This document shows positions 1 to 10,729 of a DNA stretch of 64,000 nt, in pieces. The translations under genes and the position numbers were made by a program. The stretch is taken from assembly GCA_021014325.1 (NCBI GenBank), contig CM037469.1, forward strand, positions 12,032,663-12,096,662, read 5' to 3'. Origin of the DNA: Plazaster borealis. Lineage: Eukaryota > Echinodermata > Asteroidea > Forcipulatida > Labidiasteridae. Under the pieces are notes generated by a model. It had not been told where the DNA came from, ran no database searches, and saw only the letters and a list, made by a program, of their open reading frames with translations. Position 1 is the stretch's first letter, and each line of letters begins with the position of its first letter.

Positions 1-94
1 CATCAAACACAAACAGGTCTGTATTTTCCAAAGACTACTATCAAGAGTTTTTGATTTTGACAAAGTGGCATTGAGGTTAGAGACTTTTCCCCCT

Positions 95-102
<8 letters not shown>

Positions 103-127
<25 letters not shown>

Positions 128-540
128 GCTTCTTATATAGCGCTCATATCCGTCACTCAGTGACGCTCAAGGCGCTTCAACAGTCAGTATTTTCCTGCAA
201 GGTATGTGGAGATACGTTTCTGAGGTATAAGATCTACTCCTATACATAGCACTATGTAATGGTTCACAAGGTGCTGTGTGGTGCAATATGCAGCCAATCA
301 AACCAGGAACATTGGGGCGAACCCCTTCTCTTTACGATAAGTGCACTGGGTTCTTTTACGTGCAATACACAACACCCGGGACCTACGGCTTTACGTCCCA
401 TCCAAAGGACGCAGCAATAATGGTTAAGTGTCTTGCTTAAGGACACAAGTGTCACGACCGGGACTCAAACCCATACTCTGCTGATCAGAAACACCAGAGC
501 TTGAGTCCGGTGCTCTTATCCGCTCGGCCACGACACGCCA
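103..540 (-). mobile_element. tRNA-derived SINE, full length (family A)
   Basis: Read on the minus strand, the head at 540 down to about 450 is tRNA-like. It has an A-box-like TGGCCGAGCGG, an anticodon-arm-like region and a B-box-like GGTTTGAGTCC. The tRNA class looks like a leucine or serine type with a long variable arm. A SINE body of about 300 bp follows. The 3' end contains GCGCCTTGAGCG and GCGCTATATAAG and closes with an (ATT)n tail, seen as (AAT)n at 103-125 on the plus strand. The internal RNA polymerase III boxes would drive transcription of an active copy. The short peptides readable inside it are not genes. Confidence 0.88.
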
Positions 541-1330
541 CAAGGACTCTATTGGAAATTGAGTGGATCGCCAAACTGAATTTGACCTTGGAGCCCCTCT
601 TTCAAACACGTGTTGTTACTGTGCATCTGAATGGGTGTCACCTCTTGTTGTATGGTTTGAAACGTTTGGTATCAGCTTTCCCTTTGGGTTGTTGACTTGC
701 AGCCGAGTACGTTGGAACGATGTTGAAGTCATTGCTGGCACTCTCCATCTGTCTCAACTTACTCTCGATGGCTCGGATCTTCGCATCATTGCTGTATAGA
801 AAAAAAAGTACAGGTTGAAATATTATTCTTTTTTTTATTAATTTCACATATAAAAACATCACAAATACATCAAAAAAATATACAAAATATATACAAAAGG
901 CAAGAGATATAGAAATATAAACAGCAGATTACACAATACATTCCAAAGACAAGACAATGGCACACCTGAAAGTAAACTAATTGTTTTCAAAATGCCATTA
1001 TAGACAAAAACAATCCAAAAGCCACTTGTTAACATGGCTTCAGAACAAGGTAAACCGAAAATTGGGCTGCTTTCAATTGCATTAAGGCTCTCATATTGCC
1101 ATGGTGATTTGTAATGTGACATACCATTAAAACATGTATTTTGCATAATTTTTTATTGCCAAAGTGATTTGTAATTGTGACATCACAATTTGCTTTGCAA
1201 TTAGGATTTTATATATGCATTTTAAGATATTCTAATCATAGCTCTTTGTGGAAATGAGCCCATCCTTTAGGAAAACATCTCAAAAGTCTGAACAGTTAGA
1301 AACATTCTATACTGGATCAGGTAAGTATTC
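541..1330. other. gene-free AT-rich stretch
   Basis: Short open frames exist on both strands, but none shows a recognisable domain, a consistent composition or splice context. The stretch at 800-960 is strongly A-rich. I see no repeat boundary that I can define. Confidence 0.5.
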
Positions 1331-1422
1331 CTGGGGTCGATTTCACAAAACCCTTCCTAACTTAGGATCGCGTCCTAACTCGAGATAAGACGAGTCCTAA
1401 CTCTTTGTGAAATCGACCCCAG
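1331..1422. mobile_element. short foldback MITE (GGGGTCGATTTCACAAA termini)
   Basis: The left end CTGGGGTCGATTTCACAAA and the right end TTTGTGAAATCGACCCCAG are perfect reverse complements over 19 bp. They enclose only about 55 bp, which itself contains inverted CCTAACT/CGTCCTAACTC segments. This is a typical miniature inverted-repeat element with no coding capacity. The superfamily is not determined. Confidence 0.8.
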
Positions 1423-2259
1423 TGCGTGTACACGGACCGGTACGTTGGACCAACGCAGCGTTCAAAATGCCAATGTCAAATGCCAATTCACTCGTGTTGG
1501 GTTGTTCCCGTAGTTCGCCACAATGTCACGGTCCATCAGAACGTTCTGGCCTTCCACTGGATTGCAGTCGTATGCCTACAGGAATGATCTTTTGACCTTA
1601 GAATGTTCCCCAACATATAACATTTCCTTGCAGGCAGTTTACAGACAGCAATGCCACAGCAGGAAGAGCAGCTTAGTCTGGGTTCAAGTTGGGTACTGCT
1701 GTTTGTAAGTCCACGATCAATACACCATTTGAGAGTAAGATTTGAATAATGTCTGGTTCAATGACTTGCTTAGTCACAAAACACTGCTTAAATTTGAACT
1801 CCACACACACTACAGAGACAGTTGCTATGTCGTCTTCTATGTTGAGCGGTATCCTTGGCCAATATTTAATTGTTCAGATAAAAACAGTTAAACGTTTGTT
1901 AAACTGTGTCAGGACTCAGGAAGTTTTTTCCCATTTTGACTCAACAAAAATTTCTGGTCAAGTAAAAATTTGGGTGTTTCTGGTTCACATAGCAAGCACC
2001 CTTGTTCACAGGTTTCTTCAGGCTTGCGAGCCACAGTGGTTAGGTTCACATAACGAGGCATCCTTGGTTTCATTACCAGAAATAAATACTAATAATAACT
2101 CTCTGTAGTCTGAGGAACTCAAAATTAAGCGGTACAATGATAGCAGTTTGAAAGGTCACATCAACAACTGTAGCACCTTGCACCAAGACTCCTTTATCTA
2201 AATTGCAGTCTCCCTTTCAAATCAACCATGACTAAAGCAAACTAACACCAGTCTAAAAA
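1423..2259. other. gene-free stretch
   Basis: Open frames of 60-119 codons occur, for example at 1749-2108. They show no domain signature, no compositional bias and no credible splice sites. The phrase GGCATCCTTGGTTTCATTACC at about 2057 recurs near 29,397 next to AATAAATA-type sequence, so part of this stretch is probably an old dispersed repeat. Confidence 0.45.
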
Positions 2260-2455
2260 GGGCTGTGTCATCATGATCAAAGCAGGCCTGGGGCTGTACA
2301 TGGAATTATGAGCTCTCACCCAGTTACTGCATTCGCACACCCTCCCTCTGTATCATATCTCTGGACAGCGCAGGCACGCGTGCTGTAACTGAGTGAGAGT
2401 TCATAATTACAATGTACAGCCACAGGCCTGCTTTGATCATGACAACACAACACCT
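2260..2455. mobile_element. MITE with ~60-bp terminal inverted repeats
   Basis: The left arm contains CATGATCAAAGCAGGCCTG, then GGCTGTACAT, then an ATTATGAGCTCTCAC block. The right arm is its reverse complement with a few mismatches, including CAGGCCTGCTTTGATCATG. The arms extend about 60 bp and enclose about 70 bp of unrelated sequence. There is no coding capacity. Superfamily and target-site duplication are not clear. Confidence 0.8.
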
Positions 2456-2794
2456 TTAAAACCTATGCAACTCGCATTCACTACACCAATGTTTCACTGT
2501 TAAATACTGGAATCAAAAGTGTATTTTTTTGTACATGTACAGTACCTATTTTTGCACGCCTGTTTCTTTGTGCTTGTGCCGGCCACTGCAGACTGTTGAT
2601 GACCACCAAAGCTACTTGGGAGCTTGTCAGGGGCAAGAGTATTCTTGTCTTCTTCAATCTGCTGTTCTTGTGTCTGGTCCCAACAAAAATCAAAAACAAA
2701 TTGAAAATATTAGTCTTTTAACAATAACTCATTCATTCTTGGGAGATTACTTTCATTCAAAACAAGTACATGTCGTTTTCATGAAACATATTTG

Positions 2795-3292
2795 ACATGT
2801 CGTTGCTGAGCGGTCAAGCACACAAGACTCAAGATCTGGTGTTTCTGATCAGCAGAGTGTGGGTTTGAGTCCCCAGTCTTGACACTTGTGTCCTTAAAGG
2901 CCCTGTACACTATTGGTAAGATCGAAAAACACAATGTTCACAGATTCACACATAACTTACATGATTTAAAGTAAGTAATGGTAGAAAGGGTTCCTTAAAA
3001 TATTTCTGCCTAAAATGCTATCGTTTCTGAGAAATGAGTAAAACAATAGTTTTTATCACGCGCAGTAATTTGAAAAAACAGAAAACACATAAGGTCTCTT
3101 TTCACTATTTTCTCGTGACCTCGATGCCCAATTAAGCTCAAACTTTCACAGGTTTGTTTGTTCATGCATATGTTGAATCACACAAAATGTGGACACTGAT
3201 TTTGAGCTGTTACCAAAAGTGTACAATACCTTTAAGCAAGGCACTTGACCATTATTGCTTTCGTCCTTCGGATGGGACGAAGCCTTTGGTCC
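2795..3292 (+). mobile_element. SINE family A copy, split by a MITE
   Basis: The tRNA-like head is at 2795-2893 (TGAGCGG, then GGGTTTGAGTCCCC as B-box) and ends in TGTCCTTAA. The next part of the same SINE resumes at 3236 with GCAAGGCACTTGACC and runs to the GGATGGGACGAAG block near 3280. Comparison with the intact copies shows nothing missing at the join except one TTAA duplicated on each side of the insertion. The 3' half and the (ATT)n tail are not recognisable downstream. Confidence 0.85.
2894..3235. mobile_element. TTAA-flanked MITE inserted in the SINE
   Basis: The element sits between two TTAA tetranucleotides (2894-2897 and 3232-3235) that are single in uninterrupted SINE copies, so TTAA is the target-site duplication. 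The ends are AGGCCCTGTACACTATTGG and, reverse-complemented, AGGTATTGTACACTTTTGG. TTAA duplication is the hallmark of piggyBac and Kolobok-type transposition. No coding sequence is present. The element at 21,747-22,111 has related ends (AAAGG, then a TTTGGTAA motif). Confidence 0.88.
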
Positions 3293-3849
3293 AGTTACAC
3301 TTCACCTCACCTTGTACACTTTTCAAGGTGTGGTATTATGGTTGATTCGTCTCATAATAATGATTCTTAACAAGCTCCACCAAATTTGACGGCAGTGGGG
3401 TGGGAGTGGCATCTTCTTCAACAGTTATTCCATTGACTTTGCTGACATTTGTTTAGAAAATATTTCTAGAGAGAATTGCTATTTTGGAACTGAAACCAAT
3501 GGTTGTTTTTTCCAATCATAACCAATCCTTTATTTTGTCTTTAAAATGGTATTTTCTTTCGATCGAGTCATAATTTGCACATTTATTCGACCACAGTTTA
3601 CCTTGTAGCTTGCTGTCTGCGAGTGGGCCCATTTCACGGCGAGTTTCTTGCTCAGAGCTAGTTTACCATCTAAAGCATGAATGGCAAGTTCGGCCTCCTA
3701 AATGCAAATGAAAATAACTAGGTCAAGATATCTGGGCTAAGATCAAGTAAATATGTAGTGTCGCCAAAGGGCAAAGAAACAGTATAAATATTGTTCATAT
3801 TGACCCAATTCACATGACGCCATCGCCACAATAAATCTTGGTTGCGCCA

Positions 3850-4600
3850 TTTTGGAAGTCAGTTTCTCTTTGTGTTAGGCTGTGTCCGAATTGGCAGCTA
3901 CAGCTATGGCTACAGCTAGATTTCCATGCGTTGAAGTATACACCAATCCAGGCGCGCAAGTGCTGGGCGCCGCCATGGGCGCCACGCGCCACTGCTGCGG
4001 TGTACTTGTGCCTAATTTTGTGCACAAAGACACAAGAAAATCGTTTCCCTTTTCACTTTTTATGGAAATTTAATGTCTTCCTCGACAATCTATGAAATTT
4101 CTCTGACATGGCTGCATGATATGACGATTTACTACATTCTTGATAATTTTTTTTAAATTAAGCACAGAGTAAAATACTGAAATTCTGACAAAATACTCTG
4201 CCGATGTCGACTATTATGCAGTTTCCGCGTCTTTTCCCCCTAACTCACCTAAGACAAGCACCGTTTTCAAGATGATTCGGTTTCTATTTAGTTACAAATA
4301 ATCTGTGGTCAGTGATCTACATTAGTATCATGATGTCCTGGAAAGGAAATCGTGTAAGTCGTTGAGGAAAACATTTAATTTCCATAAAGAGTGAAAAGGA
4401 ACATGATTTCCTCATGTCTTTGTGCACAAAACTAGGCACATGTACACCGCAGCAGTGGCGCGTGGGGCTCAACACTTGCACGCCCGGTGCGCGTCGGATT
4501 GGTCTATAGTATGTCCTTAGCATCACCCTTAGCAACAGTCGTAGCCGTAGCTGTAGCCGCCAATTTGGAAAAGATCGTGTACTGTGTAGTGCAATTTTAG
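3850..4600. mobile_element. long inverted-repeat (foldback-like) element
   Basis: About 210 bp at 3885-4095 reappears as its reverse complement at about 4355-4572. Both arms share a (GG)CTACAGCTA-type simple repeat, ACTGCTGCGGTGTAC, TTTTGTGCACAAAGACA and a TTTATGGAAATT block. About 260 bp of AT-rich DNA separates them. A related end fragment with CCTTAGCAACAG and TAGCCGCCAATT lies at about 23,113-23,165. The facing open frames in the arms are symmetry artefacts rather than genes. Confidence 0.75.
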
Positions 4601-4769
4601 GCGACAAGCAAGCATCCACATACATACATGTACTCTTCATGAATTTTGACTCAAAAACTGACAGGACACAGGCAGACAGTAGCTGCTATCCATTGGGTCA
4701 AAACAAACGATTGTACATGTAACTACGTAATACACTACGGTGACAGGAAAATTAGTTGATTCGTGTACT

Positions 4770-4965
4770 GGGCCCACTTTCATAGAGCTGCTTTTAAGCA
4801 GAAATTATTGCTTAACAATTGTCTGCTAAGCGGAAATGAGCAGGATACCAGTCACAAATTGTACATGTGACATGGTAGCTTGGTTGGTAACCTTATTTCG
4901 GTTAGCATAATTTTATTGTGCTTAGCTACTTTTTGTGCTTTCAGCAGCTCTATGAAATTGGGCCC
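4770..4965. mobile_element. MITE with GGGCCC...TTTCATAGAGCTGC termini
   Basis: The left terminus is GGGCCCACTTTCATAGAGCTGC. The right terminus is its near-perfect inverse, GCAGCTCTATGAAATTGGGCCC. The 196-bp body contains further TTAAGCA/TGCTTA inversions and no coding sequence. No target duplication is obvious. Confidence 0.82.
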
Positions 4966-5082
4966 GGCGGGCATAAAATCCTGCTGTGTTGGAAGCACTA
5001 CTGTATACACTGCACATAACAGGGGTGAGAATTGATAACTGAAAATTCCTGAAAAATTGTTTGTGGAGCTCGGTCCCCCTTA

Positions 5083-5345
5083 TAGACTGTACAAGTCTCG
5101 CGCGTATCAGAACAAGAAAACACGTCAAACGAAGAACTTTCTTTTCTGAAATCAAATCTTTGTTTTAAATTATATCTAATGACAAAATCTGAACAACAAA
5201 AATACTCATTACAATTTGTATTAAATAGTTTTAGCTTTTAAATACACAAACAATGTGTTAATTATTATTGAAACAAAAATTAAAACTTTGGGACAAGGGT
5301 GCTTATTTGATCTTAACTTTTTAGAAACCCCTTATGCGGATTTGC
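5083..5345. repeat. dispersed repeat, AGACTGTACAAGTCTCGCGCG family
   Basis: This AT-rich segment begins with TAGACTGTACAAGTCTCGCG. It aligns with 22,540-22,800 over most of its length (shared AAGAAC/AAGAATAT..TTTCTATGAAAT, ATTGAAACAAAATTAAAAC and GATGCTTATT blocks). Shorter relatives of its first 40 bp occur at about 35,720 and 38,950. It is probably the remnant of a DNA element. Only one terminus is evident here. Confidence 0.65.
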
Positions 5346-5802
5346 GATGGTCACACAGGCATAACATTTCAGACAATCCCCGCCCTATCTCGTTGGGCCC
5401 CCGCTCCCCTGCCCCCGTTCAATGTTGGCTCTCATTGCACGGTCTCCACTCCAGCTGGGGTTAACAACATTGAGCGGGGTAGCAGTGGAACGGGAGGGTA
5501 TGTTTAGTTTCACATGGCCCAAGCATTTTGGCCGGGATTGTAGGCCCACTTGCACACAGGCAATTCCCCATCTGTCCTCCACTCAAATGTCACTCAACAC
5601 CGACAAGTTTTGACTTTTTGGTGTGCCTGGCCCAGTAATTGTTAACTGGGCCTTCAGTCCTCAATCCTCTCCATTCAGACTTGGTACATGGCACTTTTTT
5701 TTCCCCTCCAGAACTCTTCCACGATGGAATATAACTAGACAACTTCCTAAAAGAGGAATTTGGAAGGTGAGGGTTCAGACAGGCACATGTCTCACACTCT
5801 TC

Positions 5803-6161
5803 AGTCTCCTGACAATGACTAGAGCAAGCTAGTCGAAACGTTGAGATCAATTAAGAACTCACTATGCGGCAGTGAAGCTAATAACGAGAAGTCCCCCGAG
5901 TAGTAGTTCCGATCGATTTCCTACCTTCCGCCCAGGTAGTAGTTAAGAAGCATGACAGTTCTTTTCAGAACTTGGTAGTCTCCCGAATTCCGAAAATCTA
6001 CTCTACGGCAGTAGAATAGTCTCCCGAATTCCGAAATTACTCCGCGGCAGTAGAGTAGGCCTATAGCAAGACAAGTTCTCAAAGAACAAAAATCTACACA
6101 GCAAAATATATGTGTTACCGCAAGCCAAAATACAATGATACCCACCATGCAATGCCTCAAA
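5803..6161 (-). mobile_element. left arm of a divergent inverted pair with a hammerhead-like terminus
   Basis: The segment matches the reverse complement of 8583-9016: TCTCCTGAC, the ACTAGAGCAAGCTAGT hairpin, CGAAACGTTGAGA, CTACCT..CCCAGGTAGTAGTT, AGTCTCCCGAATTC, CAAGACAAGTTCTCAAAGAACA and CACCATGCAATGCCTC. It holds internal short duplications of the GGCAGTAGAATAGTCTCCCG type. Its outer end carries the sequence CTGACAA, a hairpin, then GAAAC, which resembles a hammerhead ribozyme core with A instead of G at core position 8. No protein is encoded. Penelope-like terminal repeats, which can be inverted, are one possible identity. Confidence 0.6.
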
Positions 6162-6379
6162 TCCTATATAGGAACAGTGTCCTTACCTCCCGAGTCTTAA
6201 AGCTGACAAAACAGTAACCCCTTGGTTTGCCCTCACTTGGTCCCGTCTTGTGAAAAAGGAAGTCAAATTGTGCAATTTCACCGTGACGTCTCAAGAGCTT
6301 CAACAAGCTGTATCTGTTGGAAAATCAATATTTGAAGGTACTGATAATATACAATAATTTGATTTTTGGAAGAGTAAAG

Positions 6380-6667
6380 TCTGTCCCGAGCCATATGGCT
6401 CATCAGGCCGGTGTTTATACCCGGTTTCCTCGGCATTAAACGACTGAGAATATTTCTATTCCCCCTGGACAGGATGCCAGTCCATTGCAGGTTACTCCCC
6501 ACCTCTAGCCGGTACCCATTTGTACTCATGGGTGAAGAGAAGCAGTAATGGTTAAGTGTCTTGCTTAAGGACAAAAGTGTCACGACCGGGACTCGAACCC
6601 ACACTCTGCTGATCAGAAACATCAGAGCTTGAGTGCGGTGCTCTTATCTGCTTGGCCACGACACGCC
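6380..6667 (-). mobile_element. SINE family A head with a variant body
   Basis: The minus strand from 6667 begins with the tRNA-like head (TGGCCAAGCAG, GGTTCGAGTCC) and continues through GACACTTTTGTCCTTAAGC. It then passes into a different body (CACCCATGAGTACAAATGGG, a CCTGCAATGGACTGGCATCC block, and GGTATAAACACCGGCCTGA). It lacks the ATT-tailed end of the other copies. It is a subfamily or a chimeric copy. Confidence 0.75.
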
Positions 6668-7339
6668 AATTTCCCACCCTCCAATTTTCAATAAACTTGT
6701 CTTCCTAAAAAAAGGAAATGTTTTGGTTTGGGGCATCTATGGTGCATTGTGGGAGTTTGTTCCATGTCCTAACACTGCTCTGGGTAGTTCTAGCGGTTTG
6801 TTCTACAGAAGCTGTTGGTTGTGCAGTTTACGGGACCTTGCTGGTTTTGGAGAAATGGATGGTCATGATGATCATGGTAAATGCAAATGTTATTTTGTAG
6901 AGATACAGTAGGTAGCTACTGACATCAGGGCCGAAATTAACACTGGACCACAGGTCCAAGGCCAGTGATTTTAGCATTTGGCCAGTAAACTCATGACAGG
7001 ACAAGTCCAGCGGTCTTCTATTTTTCAATTCAATATCTTTGTAAAAAAAAAAAAGTTCAAATATTGAGTTTGATCCTGGTAAATATCTTTCAATTCTGCT
7101 GGGATCAAAGTTTACTTTACTTATCCACAAGACAAAAAGAGAACTCTTCTCTTAGCGTTCAAATGGTAAAAAAAGTCTTCTCCTTTTTGGTTACGGTCTT
7201 TTCTCAATTTTATTCTGGTCTTGTAAACAAAATTCTGGTCCGGTAAAAAATCTAAGCTGAATCTGAATTATATAGTCGGCAAATCATCCTAATGGAAACA
7301 TCGCACCAACTATTATAATTAATGTAAAGAAGACAGTGA

Positions 7340-7535
7340 AGAAATTTCAGTTTTATTCAGACGAGGGAGGAAAACCCCAGAGAATCATTCCAGGGAAACC
7401 CACGCAGTCAGGTAGGGTTTGAAAACCCAATCCACTATCCCTATGCAAATAAGGCCCCAGTCCGGGATTCGAACCGGGGACCACAGAGGTAAAACTTAAA
7501 AGAAACAACTGAGCAAACCTGACTGCCCCTAACTA
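7340..7535 (-). mobile_element. second tRNA-derived SINE family (family B)
   Basis: The minus strand at about 7525-7440 is tRNA-like: GGGGCAGTCAGG at its 5' end and a canonical B-box GGTTCGAATCCC near 7450. A body follows with GGGCCTTATTTGCATAGGG, then CTACCTGACTGCG and TTTTCCTCCCTCGTCTG, ending near 7345. The A-box is weak. The head differs from family A, so this is a separate SINE lineage. Confidence 0.65.
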
Positions 7536-8582
7536 AAGTCCTAAACAAGTACTTAGTACATCAACTTGAAGTACATGTACCTGAGGTCTTGTGGAATCCC
7601 CACCCCCAACCCCAAATTCGAGCCCTGGACTCTGGAGTCCTGGACCATTGTAATGGTGAGTGTGTTATGAGAGACCGATGTTAAAAGAGAGCCATTCATT
7701 ACACAACTCAACAAGGTGGGCTAGAAAGTAGAAGAATGAATAAACGGAATTTCAGCAAGTAAGAATATTCCATAATATGAACAAACATTACAATACATAC
7801 ATAATTAGGGACCCCAAAATTACTTGAAATTTGATTTGCATTGTTGTTGTACTCTACGTACTTGTGTAGAGAAGCAAATGTTTGACCCCCGCCGGCGGCC
7901 GGAGTCCAGAGTCACCGTTCCGTTGTCACCGTCAGTCAGTGAGAGTAGTGCATGTTTTGTAACGCAGACTGGCATGACTCTGGCGTCGATTACTTACTAT
8001 TCTGTGGACCATGATTTATTTTACTTACTCAGATATCTTTTCGTCGATGTTCCCAACCCAGAGTCTCCGTCTTTCACTCTGCTCCATGGCATGCCACACT
8101 TTACAAAGAGACTGACACACTGCTGACACTGACAGTGATGCACTGGCCACAAAGTGACAGTAAAGCAGCCCTATGCAGCCATTTTGGGCACTATATCAAC
8201 AATTGAGGGCGCAATACATGAGTACAAAGCAAAGCATCGGGGTAGGTTGGTTCCTTGTCGAGTCAAGAACAGAATGATGTTGTCACGAAAAACTAACCGC
8301 TATGCTGGCGCCCCATTATAGCAGAAGTCTTTCTCGAAGGCTAATGACGAATAACACAACAAGTGAAAATACATGACTAGAGAGGTAGAGAGAGAGGGCA
8401 GAAAGCACACAGAAAAAGCAAGGGGACCAAGGAGAAACAAGGGGAGGGTGGGAGGGAAGGGGCTGGTTTGACCACAAGAAGTTGGAAACACTTAAGGGCA
8501 AAATCAAGGGTGGGAAGTGTTTGAAGTTATCCCAAATGATTTCAAAATGGCTGTGTTGGGTAGTCTTTTAACCAACAATTAA
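7536..8582. other. gene-free stretch with a purine-rich tract
   Basis: No credible gene is visible. Positions 8381-8463 form a strongly purine-rich, GA/GGGA tract on the plus strand. The complementary open frames (rich in Pro, Ser and Leu) are composition artefacts. Confidence 0.5.
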
Positions 8583-9016
8583 TTTGAGGCATTGCATGGT
8601 GAGGTTTTTGCGGTAACACAATGTGTATATCTACTTGCTAGTAGATTTTGTTCTTTGAAAACTTGTCTTGCTTATTATTTTACTCACCGCAGAGTAGAAT
8701 TCGGAATTCGGCAGACTTCTCAGTTCTGAAATCTACATGCTAGGTAGATTTTGTTCTTTGAGAACTTGTCTTGCTTATTATTCTACTGCCGCAGAGTAGA
8801 ATATTCGGATTCGGGAGACTTCTCAGTTCTGAAAAGAACTATCCTTCTTATGAACTACTACCTGGGCGGGAGGTAGGAAATCGGGCGGGACTACTACTTT
8901 CGCTATGTGGATCGGGGGGACTTCTCGTTAATAACTACACTGCCGCGGAGTGAGTCTAAAATTTAATAGGTCTCAACGTTTCGACTAGCTTGCTCTAGTC
9001 ATCGTCAGGAGACTGA
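8583..9016 (+). mobile_element. right arm of the divergent inverted pair with hammerhead-like terminus
   Basis: This is the inverse partner of 5803-6161, starting at GAGGCATTGCATGGTG and ending at TCGTCAGGAGACTGA. It contains an extra internal duplication: the TAGATTTTGTTCTTTGA..AACTTGTCTTGCTTATTATT block occurs twice (about 8640 and 8750). Read on the minus strand, its outer end carries CTGACGA, then a 6-bp stem GACTAG/CTAGTC, then GAAAC. This is an intact CUGANGA..GAAA hammerhead core apart from one extra U before stem II. Stem III is not obvious. Confidence 0.6.
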
Positions 9017-9289
9017 CGGATGATCCGACACTTATATAACATTTATTTTCTTGCCGTTTCTACAAAACTGGATGATCGCGCCTTGCAAATGCAGCATGCT
9101 GTAATTTTTAAGAAGTAACAATCGGCAAAAATTAGAGTTAATTTGTGACGGCAATAGATAACAGTGATTATATCGGATTAGCGAAAGGAAATTACACACA
9201 AAGGCAAAACAAGCACGAGGAAACCAACATTTCAGATTCAAGATAATGTATTGATATCAATTTCTTTCCTCCATGTATCAATGAACTGA

Positions 9290-10720
9290 AAAAGGGAAAT
9301 ATTTTGACAAAAATGAGGATAGGCCTATAACAAGGAAGAAATCAAAAGTTGAACAAAAATAATACAGTTACAAAAAATGAGGCCTTCAAATCAAAGACAA
9401 AGTAAATTGCTAACTGGGGACCAATCGAAATGCAAAACAAATATTTATCTAAAAAAATGAGCAAATAAAGAGGAAGAAAAATGTTGAACAAAAATAAAAC
9501 ATTAAAAAAATGTGGCCTTAGAATCAGAAACAATGTAAAATGTAAACGGGTGCCCATCAAAACACAAGGATATTTTTACCCCCCAAAACGAGGATATTGA
9601 AGAAATACAAAGTTGTAAAAAAAAGTCATACATGTACAGTGAAAACAAAATAGGCTTTAAAATCAGAAACAATGTAAAATGTAAATGGGCGCCCATCAAT
9701 ACACAAGGATATATTTACACACAAAAAACCCGAGGATATAAAAAGGAAGAAATAAAAAGTTGAACGAAAATAATACATGTACAGTGAAAAGAAATGTGGC
9801 CTTAAAATTAGAAACAATGTAAAATGTAAATGGGTGCCCATCAATACAGAGGATATATTTACAAAAAAGTGAGGCTAAACAGGAAGAAATAAAAACAATT
9901 ACAAAACTCAGTGAAATAATGTGACCTTAAAATAAAAAACCAAAGTAAAATGCTAACTGGGGGACCATCAAAATGCAAAGAAATATTCATTGAAAAAATG
10001 AGCAAATACATAGGAAGAAATAAAAAGTTGAACAAAAATAATACAGTGAACAAAATGTGGCCTTCAAATAAAAAACAAAGCAAAATGTAAACGGGGGTCC
10101 CATCAAAACACAAGGATATAAAATTATTTATAAACTAATGAGCAAATAAAAAGCAAGAAATCAAAGGTTGAACAAAAATAATACAGTGAAAAAAATGTGG
10201 CCTTCAAATCAAAACAAAGTAAAATGTGAATGGGTGCCATCAACATGCAAAACAAAAATATTTATAACAAATGAGCAAATAAACAGGAAGAAATAAACAG
10301 TTGAACAAAAATAATGTAGTGAAAAAAATGTTGCCTTCAAATTAAAAACAAAGTAAATGCTAAATGGGGGCCCATCAAAACACAAGGATATACTTACAAA
10401 AAGTGAGGGTACAAGCAGGAAGAGATAAAAAGTTCCAAACAATAATGTAGTGAAATAATGTGGCCTTCAAATAAAAGAACAAAGTAAAATGTAAATGGGT
10501 GCCCATCAAAACACAAGGATGTATTTACCAAAAATGAGGATAAAAAAAGGAAGAAATAAAAAGTGAAACAAAAATAATACAGTGAAAAAAATGTGGTCTT
10601 CAAATAAAAACAAGGGTAAAATGTAAATTGGGGCCATTAAAACACAAGGATTTACAAAAACAATGAGGATATAAACAGGAAGATAACGAGTTGAACAAAA
10701 AAAATTAAACAGTGAAAAAA
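9290..10720. repeat. tandem array of ~135-bp units, about 10 copies
   Basis: The anchor GTGGCCTTCAAAT (and variants) recurs near 9384, 9513, 9652, 9798, 9920, 10,057, 10,197, 10,332, 10,461 and 10,591, giving spacings of 122-146 bp. Each unit also has GGGGCCCATCAAAACACAAGG, a TTTACAAAAAATGAGG block and AGGAAGAAATAAAAAGTTG. Minus-strand open frames repeat the same peptide because of the array and are not genes. The array abuts the 3' end of the piggyBac pseudogene and may lie inside that element. Confidence 0.9.
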
Positions 10721-10729
10721 ACGTTCAGT

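Noticed and set aside
450..540. Functional tRNA gene on the minus strand
   Set aside because: The A and B boxes belong to a SINE head that continues into a shared SINE body; the acceptor stem does not close. The same applies at 6580-6667 and 21,575-21,659.
3810..4640. Facing open frames as two divergent genes with similar proteins
   Set aside because: They arise from the two arms of an inverted repeat, and the peptides have no recognisable domain.
9342..10603. Series of minus-strand open frames with similar peptides rich in Phe and Leu
   Set aside because: They follow the ~135-bp tandem unit exactly and change frame with unit indels; there is no independent coding signal.
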